The position numbers were made by a program, and so were the translations under genes. The notes beneath the pieces were generated by a model that saw only the letters and a list, made by a program, of their open reading frames with translations, was not told the DNA's origin and made no database searches. Shown here piece after piece: positions 57,146 through 64,000 of a DNA stretch of 64,000 nucleotides (positions are counted from its first letter, which is position 1; every line of letters starts with the position of its first letter). Origin of the DNA: Capronia americana (taxonomy: Eukaryota > Ascomycota > Eurotiomycetes > Chaetothyriales > Herpotrichiellaceae); the NCBI GenBank assembly GCA_016110215.1, contig JADWQD010000015.1:1038642-1102641 (forward strand), read 5' to 3'.

Positions 57146-57942
57146 GGGCGGTAGGGTCAGCGTCGTCGAGGAGGAAAGAGGGCGGAGTGGCCAAGGAAGA
57201 TGTGTGAGAGCTCGAGTCAATTCGGCGGTAAATTGGCAAGGTAAAGACGAACGTTCTGGATAAGTAGGTATGTACGCAGTAGAGGAAACTACGTCCAGAC
57301 ACTTTCTAGCTAGGACTTGAACTTGTCGATCTGTCAATTCAAATGGTATTGCTCGTCAGTTGCTTAACCAGCCAGACCGTAGACCCGATATGCGGTTTAC
57401 GATCCACCGGCTCTGTCCAATGTATATCGCCTTGACGTGATATAAACATGTAGCTCGACGACAGAGTACTCTATGAACTAGCTATGAGTACTCCGTACAT
57501 TCTGTGCGAGAGTAGGGTGTAAAATACGTAGCAAAAAGGCCCATGCCAATGTTGGTGCTAGTCCTGCGGTCTCTCCGGTGTCCGAATTGACGTCATTTCC
57601 CTGCCATGCACAACTTTTTTTCTTTCTTCGGTACCGAGTACGGGAGTATTCGTAGAGGATACTACCTAGTAACACACACAAGCGGACTGCAGCGCCAGCT
57701 CTGTACCGAGTAGGTCTGGCACTCTAGGCGATCTAGTTCTTTCGTTCCCCTGTTTCCTTAGCCGAATCGGTGCACCTCGATCACTTACGGTACATATCGC
57801 CCTGGGTGCGCCCGTCTTTCGATCTGGTGTGGACAAGAGGAGAGGAGAGAAAGAGCACGCAACTGAACTGCAACGACAAGGACGACTTGATCGAATCCTC
57901 ATCCAGCGGGGTATCTTCTCTACCACCACCACCACTACCATC
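57146..57942. other. Intergenic region with GAGTACTCCGTAC-type motif
   Basis: This is probably the syg1 3' UTR and the yar1 promoter. It contains GAGTACTCCGTAC at 57486-57498 and a related ACCGAGTACGGGAGTA element near 57633. No gene is seen. Confidence 0.5.
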
Positions 57943-58683
57943 ATGCCCGCCCCTTCATCCACCCTCCCACTTCCCCCCGACGACGTAGACGAACTCATCT
58001 ACCTGACGCGCACGAATTCGCTCGCCGACCTAACCGAACTGGTAACGACCCTAAGCACCACCCACGCCTGCCGCCCTCGCACGATCCTCGCCTCCGCTAT
58101 CGATGTCGACGCCGACGGCCTCGGCTCCCAGTCCAGCCTCCTACACTACGCCGCCGGGAATGGCCATCTCGAAACGATAAACTACCTCCTGGGCTTGCTC
58201 GTCGACGGGCCAGTGCCAGTGCCAGGGCCACAGCGGGACGAGTCTCAGGCTTCAAATTCGAGTGACACGCCCCCCGCGTCATCATCGACACAACAACAGC
58301 ACCCACACTGGCTGCTCAACCATAAGAACGTGAGCGGAAACACGGCCCTCCATTGGGCGGCCATGAACGGGCATTTGGACGTGGTGGTTGCGCTGGTGCG
58401 CGCTGGGGCGGACGCGCGCGTCAGGAACGAGGCCGGGCGGGATTGTATCGTCGAGGCCGAGGTGAGTGCGTCGAATGGGCGGAGTGAGGCGCAGGTGAGG
58501 GAGTGTGTGGTTTGGATGTTGAGGAATTGCGAGGGTGTGGAGGAAGGGGTCGGGGGTGGGGGGAAGGAGGAGGAAGGGGATGAGGAAGACGGAACTGGAC
58601 GAGAGGATGGAAACGGAGATACAACGATGAATGGGAATGGTCAGGGACACGGCGACGGGAGGACGAAAGTGCAGGAAACGTGA
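57943..58683 (+). CDS. yar1: Yar1-like ankyrin-repeat protein
   Basis: A single-exon gene of 246 residues from the ATG at 57943 (the frame is open further upstream, but only from a GTG). Two ankyrin repeats are clear: LLHYAAGNGHLETINYLLGLL and, after an inserted Ser/Pro/Gln linker, GNTALHWAAMNGHLDVVVALV with GADARVRNEAGRDCIVEAE following. The order and the SGNTALHW...RNxxGxDxIxEAE spacing match yeast Yar1, the chaperone that shields ribosomal protein S3 until it is built into pre-40S subunits. The Glu-rich C-terminal segment fits the acidic Yar1 tail, here extended by a Gly/Asn/Asp low-complexity run. The linker between repeats is longer than in yeast. Orthology is likely but judged by eye. 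Confidence 0.78.
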   Translation: MPAPSSTLPLPPDDVDELIYLTRTNSLADLTELVTTLSTTHACRPRTILASAIDVDADGLGSQSSLLHYAAGNGHLETINYLLGLLVDGPVPVPGPQRDESQASNSSDTPPASSSTQQQHPHWLLNHKNVSGNTALHWAAMNGHLDVVVALVRAGADARVRNEAGRDCIVEAEVSASNGRSEAQVRECVVWMLRNCEGVEEGVGGGGKEEEGDEEDGTGREDGNGDTTMNGNGQGHGDGRTKVQET

Positions 58684-59072
58684 AAACCGATGGCAGGGAA
58701 TTACGTCGGCACACAAACTCCAAGCTTGCGAGACAGGGATGCTCTGTTGATCTCAATGGTGAGGACAAATCTGCTCCTTGAAGGGTTGACAGATTCAAGA
58801 AGAGCGGTCAATCAATTTTTTGGGTTGGTATCAATTTGGCAACCAGACACCAGGGCATCCGCAACGATCTACAATGCTCGAGTTCAGATGCGCCATACCC
58901 CAAGACACCGCCTATGCACCCGATATGCGAAGTTCCCTCTGTGTCCAGCTCCAGTCGCAAAAAGCTACCGCCCAGCCATGTCAACAGAAGACAACAACCC
59001 CAGTCAACCTCTTCTTACAAAGGAACAATAACGTCTTTTCGGAACCCCCCTACTGAACCTCCCAGGTCGGAT
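58684..59072. other. Convergent intergenic region
   Basis: This lies between the yar1 stop and the stop of the small secreted protein gene. Nothing is recognised here. Confidence 0.5.
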
Positions 59073-59442
59073 TCACACAGTCAACGGCGGACAGTGGCAG
59101 TTCAATCCCTCCTTGCCTTCCAAGGTACAATAGGCAGTAATGCAGGTTTCGCCGGAATCAGGGTCCACCAGACAGCGTTTGTCGACGCAAATGCCGGTGG
59201 TCAATCGCTGTTACGGAAGATCCATCTGTCAGCCAAATTTGCTCATACCACCAGAAGGTTCAAGTGCGGAAGTCTCCACCGGGAGTGTAGCAGGAAAGAT
59301 GGTCGTGGTCACATACCTTTACGAGCTTGTCCCCGTCTCTGAGTGGGTGCGAGCATATGCTATCCGAGTCAGGCAGAGGGGTAGCCAGAACGGCAGGCAG
59401 GGTCAGCGAAAAGCCGGCGAGGAGAAGGCTTGTGAAACGCAT
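59073..59442 (-). CDS. Small secreted cysteine-rich protein (effector-like)
   Basis: Two exons, 59442-59317 and 59207-59073, are joined in phase 0 across a 109-nt intron (GTATGT...CAG), giving 86 residues. Residues 1-20 are a clear signal peptide (MRFTSLLLAGFSLTLPAVLA). The mature chain begins TPLPDSDSIC and has seven Cys, in SIC, TGICVDKRC, ETCITAYC and LNCHC. Most of these Cys are in the second exon and are invisible without splicing. Reading through the intron would instead stop after 17 unrelated residues, and a CAG 18 bases earlier would stop after four codons. Length, signal peptide and Cys content are those of fungal small secreted proteins. No known family is recognised and no function is claimed. 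Confidence 0.68.
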
Positions 59443-62005
59443 TTTCTTTGATGGGCAACAGAATCCGAAGTCGAGGACGAGTCGATAAGTTCTTGTTGAC
59501 GTCGAAAAACCTGGCACTTGAGTGGAGATATTTGTCCCAAGGTCGACGGCTGCTTGATTGCTTGCCGCTCGCGAAGAACCTGTTCGTTGGAGCTTTTGAA
59601 TTGGTTCGAGATGAAATCGACAATGAATATCAATGCGCTCTCGAAAATCCCGAACACGGACGCTTGCGCAATTCTCAAGCCTAGCAGATCAGCTCGCCTT
59701 ATATACTTACCTACTCGCATTTCTTCCTCTCCCGGCCCGGCCCATCTCAGATTCAGGTGTCTTGCCTCTCATTTCTGTATCGTGAGAGCTGATGCTCACG
59801 AGGTTTTGTGGCTTGCCTTGCATACGAAACCCATGCGTAACACCTGCATACCGCATGCGCAACGGCCCAATGACCTTGGAAGGGGGTCGACGTTGGAAAT
59901 GGTCTGACTTTGGAAGGGGGTTTCCTCACCGTCAGCCAGCCCATGGAGCTGTTGAGGGTCAGCCCCACTACCACAATGGCGCAAATCTCGTATTTCGTCG
60001 CGCCCAGGTTCATACGGCCTGGGTCGTGTTCGCATTCGTGAGACACCGAGAAAGTCAGCCACCGAAGTTGAACGAGTTCGAGACCGGAACTGTCTAAATC
60101 GTAGACGCGGACGATACGATGCATGGTCCGAAAACGTGGGCCCAGAAGCTTTGAGGGGAAGGTCAAAGTTCGCAAGCCACGTGTGAAGTGACGATTGATT
60201 TTTCACTTCCATCCAGTCGAGTGTATGGCTCTCTGCGTTATTTCTGTCCCCTTTCGAAAACCGGGTGTCTGGTTCGACGACCCATAGAGAAAAGAGTTAG
60301 ACTGACCGCAAGAGGAAAGCGTTCTTGACAGGCGTGGCCAGATGGGGGAGATTAGGTGACGAACGTCCCGTGTGTACGAGTACAACAAACGCCAACAAAC
60401 TCTGGCATCGGCTTGCTGGACAACGTCGCGCTTAGCGAGAATGTGCGGTGTTGGTGCCCCCAGTCGATTCGACGGTCCGATGAAAAGAGGGGAAAGTCTA
60501 GAAGTCAGGCTGCATACGAGAACAATCCCCAGTGGTGTGGGTGAGTGGGAGCCTCGTGTTCAAAGCCCTGTGCCCGCCGTGAGGCTTACCTGAGGTAAGC
60601 TTCCCGTCCGTTCCAAAAAGGGCCGGCCAAGCGAGACTGTCCTCCCGACAAACATGCGATACGATATGCAGGCCGGCAGAGACGGCAGACTTGACAGCAT
60701 ACTGCGACAGCTGAGCTCGCAAGGGGTCGGAAGATGGGCTCGCACTGGAGAGACCGGCCTGAGACTAGGCTGGACATGTAGATCAGATCGAACGCTGCGC
60801 GGTTCGACGATACATCGTCGTACGGGTAGGAGGAGGCGGTTCGGCGAGAGTAACTGGCGCAACTCCTGGTCATGCTGGCTGATGTCTGATGTCTGATGCC
60901 TGATCTGCGGGGTAATAAGGCTGAGCTGACAGACAGCCCTGGCGATAATCACGAGCATCACTAGTATGTAACTGCTGTACTCGTCCAGCTTGCCAGCTGA
61001 GAGCATCCGCGCCCTCATCCCCGTCCTGAAAGCTGATGCGTAGGTGGATACTAACGCCTCCCCGGCTTGATGAGCTCATCGTTCGCGCAATGGTAATCGG
61101 GCGTAATCCTCTGATAATTTACTTCTGTACCGCAATCAACACGGCCGAGGATGGTCCATCGACCTGTGCGACCGGACATTGGCTTGACTGTATGACAATT
61201 CCTCGACTCTTTTGCATCCGTGTTCATCATGATCCTGATCCTGTCCGAATGCTTACGTCCTTGCTTCGTCGCGGTGTCCTCGTCTGGGATTCGCCAAGTA
61301 TCCGGAGGATTATTCATAGGTTCAAGGCCCGTTCATTCCTGCCTCACATCATGTCAGCGGCTTGGGATGGAATGAGAGCAGATCAGATCAGATCAGACTG
61401 GATGAGCATCCAGATGCGTGATGGGGAAATAAGGGATGATGCAGGAAATACCGATGGTCGAAATCCTCCGGCTTCGGGGGGGCACAATCCTGTGACGAGC
61501 TCGTTCGTTTAGTGATTCATTTCTTGATTGTATGTTGTTCGTGCTCGGAGAGTACGGAATAAGGAATGGGCCAAACACAGCTACCAATGTCTCGTACCTT
61601 CCGGTGCAAGGCCGCGCTTTCCATATCAAATCCACAGATACCTCACTCATATCCAATTTTGTGGGATTGGCTTCATTGTGGAGGAAGGAGTTCGGAGTCG
61701 GGGGGCAGTATGGGTACGATTACTCCGTTAGCGAACACGGGATTGTTCTCGAGTCAAACTGCCAGATCTTGTATACTGGTCAAGAAGGTGCGGACGCGAT
61801 GAGCGAAAGATCATAAAGCTGTGGGTATGTTTTCAGTTCCCCCTTTCCCCCCCCCCTTTAACGTGGACGAGACTTGTTATTTGAGAAATGGGTTCAAGCG
61901 AGCTCGATCCAGGGTCGTCTTGCAAGTTCAACATGATCGGATGCTACGGTAGATTGGTTTTCGCTCAAAGCACATTCGTACACCTCTGATGGGGAAACGG
62001 TTTCT
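59443..62005. other. 2.5-kb gene-poor region
   Basis: Only overlapping short frames occur on both strands. Simple elements include direct copies of GATGTCTGATGTCTGATGCCTGAT near 60881-60904, a GATCA pentanucleotide tract near 61380-61397, and a C-run at about 61843-61856. No confident gene is seen. The longest minus-strand frames at 59753-60212 lack protein features. Confidence 0.45.
61378..61400. repeat. GATCA pentanucleotide tract
   Basis: About four tandem AGATC units in non-coding DNA. Confidence 0.6.
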
Positions 62006-63811
62006 CTACCAGCCCTCCCTTCTCTTCATCCGAACCCGCACATCCTTCCTCGGATTCACTGCACCAGCACCGATGATGCGGCCTGGGTGCAGCCACCTTC
62101 CACCATTGTCGACAGGCTCCATATCCCACTGCATGACGATCGCGGCGGCGAAAAGCACGACTTCTCTCTCGGCGAATGTCTTGCCTTTACACATCTGCTT
62201 GCCGCCTCCCCAGACTTTCATCGTCTTGTACTCCACTCTGACTTCGGCTTCCCCGTCCGTGGCACCGTTGGCGTGAGGACCATTCTCGACCTTCTCCTGT
62301 GCCTGGCTTTCCTTGGCCCAGAATCGTCGGGGATCGAATCGCTCGGGGTCGCGGAAATATTTCTCGTCGTTCTGGTGTACCCCGTGTGGGATGCAGATCA
62401 GCTCTCCCTTCTTCAGCAGCCAACTCTGGGGCTCCTTCTTGCCCAGGATCCGGGCATCTTTCTCGTCCTCGTACACCACAAAGTCATCCTCAACCATCTT
62501 GTATGACATACTCGCAGCTTCCAGACGCATTGTCTCGAAGAATGCCCCTTTCAGAAGAGGGCATCTACTCCAGAGACTAGCTATGTCGATGTCAAGCTTG
62601 GGTTGCTCCTTGATCGGGAGGCCAGTTGCGGCTGGTTGTTGGAATCGTACGTAAGGAGCAATCTCTCGCCGGATCTCTTGTAGCAACAACGGGGTTGAGA
62701 AGATATACCATACCATCCAGAAGATTACGGGATTGGCATTGATGTTCATGGCCCACAGAACTGCCCCGTTGCCCGTGGCCCATCCCCTCGGCGTGGATCC
62801 TGCTGCTCGGAATTCTCTTGCACGATCAACAATCACGGAAGAGACATCGGACATGTCACTCCACCGGGTGCCGGGATCTTGGCCGTCGAGATACTTGAAC
62901 AATGCCTCATGATGTTCCTCAATGGCGTGAATGATGCGCTCTCTTGCTTTTGCTGGGCCACCCATCCCAGGAAACCAACTTGGTGCGCCGGCCAGAAAGA
63001 GGTTGAATTGCGTATCCATTTCCCATAGGTCTGGCATGATGTTCGGGTTATTCTCGATGAAGTCTTTGCCGAACAGTACTGTGGTGGCAATGTCACCCAC
63101 GAAATACCTTACAAGAGGGAAAAGACTGGCCTCGGCAACGAAGCCTCCATCGCCTTTCCCCTCTGACAGAATCTCGACATTACCCTGTCGCTCCCAGATA
63201 GATTGGTCGACGGGACTCGCTGCGCCAGAGACCATGTTCCATGTCCTTTCCTGGACCATGTCGACAGTGCCCTTGATGGCTGTGGTGACGAAGCTCTCGC
63301 GCAGCATGCCAGAAAGGACGGCATGGATGTTGCCCCACAGGAGAGCAGGCTCGATGGCTTTGATCGCACCTCTGTCTCCCCAGAAATTCTTCATGACATG
63401 ATAGATAAAGTCCTCCATGGTGATCGGGCTGCTCCTGTCAATCAAGATTTGTTTCGCCAGGCTAGGGACCGTGACAACGTTGTGTTTGGAATTTGCCATC
63501 CAAAGGGCGTAGATGGAACCATTGGATCCGAGCGACCGCGCTGCGGCTGTTAGGAAATCCGTTCCCCCCGCGGCGAAATTAATCGCGTGGCCGATCCATG
63601 GGATCCAATACGGAAGGATAGGCACAGTCCGGGGACTGTTCCCCTGTGGCGGATTTGACACTGCGGAACGATATTGGAGTCCAGTGATGACGCGCGTGAC
63701 AACGCCGCCGACGAACAGGAGAACGATAAGTGCTTGGACCGGATGATGCAGGGCGGCTGTGAGGGTGTGGTGGAAGAGGGAAGAGCTCCGTTCCTGCTGT
63801 GAGATGTCCAT
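62006..63811 (-). CDS. Cytochrome P450 of CYP7/CYP8-like type
   Basis: A single-exon gene of 601 residues from the ATG at 63811; the frame is open upstream but only from a TTG. One membrane helix lies at about residues 28-45 (VQALIVLLFVGGVVTRVITG). The Pro-rich hinge contains PYWIPWIGHA. The I-helix region is GNGAVLWAMNINANPVIFWMV, which lacks the usual AGxDT and matches the CYP7/CYP8 style. K-helix ExxR is in FETMRLEAAS. The haem loop is VWGGGKQMCKGKTFAE with Cys541. Fungal relatives are often annotated as sterol or prostacyclin-synthase-like P450s, but substrates are mostly unknown. It is an intronless P450, in contrast to the six-exon P450 at 39.6-41.5 kb. Confidence 0.9.
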   Translation of the reverse strand: MDISQQERSSSLFHHTLTAALHHPVQALIVLLFVGGVVTRVITGLQYRSAVSNPPQGNSPRTVPILPYWIPWIGHAINFAAGGTDFLTAAARSLGSNGSIYALWMANSKHNVVTVPSLAKQILIDRSSPITMEDFIYHVMKNFWGDRGAIKAIEPALLWGNIHAVLSGMLRESFVTTAIKGTVDMVQERTWNMVSGAASPVDQSIWERQGNVEILSEGKGDGGFVAEASLFPLVRYFVGDIATTVLFGKDFIENNPNIMPDLWEMDTQFNLFLAGAPSWFPGMGGPAKARERIIHAIEEHHEALFKYLDGQDPGTRWSDMSDVSSVIVDRAREFRAAGSTPRGWATGNGAVLWAMNINANPVIFWMVWYIFSTPLLLQEIRREIAPYVRFQQPAATGLPIKEQPKLDIDIASLWSRCPLLKGAFFETMRLEAASMSYKMVEDDFVVYEDEKDARILGKKEPQSWLLKKGELICIPHGVHQNDEKYFRDPERFDPRRFWAKESQAQEKVENGPHANGATDGEAEVRVEYKTMKVWGGGKQMCKGKTFAEREVVLFAAAIVMQWDMEPVDNGGRWLHPGRIIGAGAVNPRKDVRVRMKRREGW

Positions 63812-64000
63812 GTGGGCGAGATGTGACCGGTGACCAGTGAGTTGTTGGGGTGCTGCAATGCTCAAAATTCAGTCGAGTCGGCCAGACCCAGGTCGAGATT
63901 ATCGCTACTTGTGTGTGTGTGTGTGTGTGTTTCTGTGTGTGTGAGAAAAGATCAGCTCAATCCGCACGAGACACATATGCACTCTGCGCTGTCCTAGAAG
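63812..64000. other. P450 upstream region with GT microsatellite
   Basis: Upstream flank of the second P450, with a TG dinucleotide tract at about 63909-63943. No gene is seen. Confidence 0.6.
63909..63943. repeat. TG dinucleotide microsatellite
   Basis: About ten TG units, a short interruption (TTTC), then five more units, in the promoter region of the P450 gene. Confidence 0.8.

Noticed and set aside
59753..60212. Overlapping minus-strand frames of 138-140 codons
   Set aside because: Two different frames are open over the same DNA, neither has domain-like sequence, and there is no splice evidence.
61532..61816. 94-codon plus-strand ORF
   Set aside because: Short, overlapped by two other open frames, with no recognisable features.

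Overview
The window is nuclear DNA of a filamentous ascomycete (Pezizomycotina). The evidence is the many short introns (about 48-110 nt, plus a few longer ones) with GTANGT donors, CTAAC-like branch sites and YAG acceptors, together with fungal families: a LaeA-like methyltransferase, a pisatin-demethylase-like P450, ORC5, Vps1, and a 744-residue complex I 78 kDa subunit. The order or genus cannot be fixed by reading alone. I see no transposase, tRNA, rRNA, CRISPR array or bacterial-style operon. All splice junctions here were placed by eye from splice signals, reading phase and protein family knowledge.

Layout. 1-5 kb: 3' end of an acidic UBA-like protein gene, converging on the Pol III second-largest subunit. 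5-14 kb: a long upstream region, a Puf4-type RNA-binding protein with a spliced leader, then ORC5. 14-18.3 kb: an aminoglycoside-phosphotransferase-fold protein and a DCAF4-like WD40 protein. 19.8-21.7 kb: two uncharacterised proteins. 22.8-28.6 kb: Vps1 dynamin and a Gid7/WDR26-like protein. 30.1-34.5 kb: V-ATPase catalytic subunit A, with a 4-nt microexon, and an unknown nuclear-looking protein. 35.9-39.2 kb: a DJ-1/PfpI protein and a small PLDc_N membrane protein. 39.6-49.8 kb: an accessory-looking run of P450, LaeA-like methyltransferase, tandem ABM-barrel protein, secreted arylsulfotransferase-like protein and TetX-like FAD monooxygenase. 50.2-57.2 kb: complex I 78 kDa subunit, a single-domain ABM protein and a SPX-EXS (Syg1/XPR1) protein. 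57.9-64 kb: a Yar1-like ankyrin protein, a small secreted cysteine-rich protein, a 2.5-kb gene-poor stretch and a second P450 of the CYP7/CYP8-like type.

Most genes are single-copy housekeeping genes with independent promoters. Two things stand out. One is the 39.6-49.8 kb group of tailoring or catabolic enzymes with no recognisable backbone synthase. The other is a set of gene-structure and motif oddities: the vma1 microexon, an ORC5 whose Walker A has lost its GK[ST] end, an APH-fold protein missing two catalytic-loop residues, a PUF gene whose own leader carries a PUF-type site, and an 86-residue secreted cysteine-rich protein that appears only after an intron is removed.
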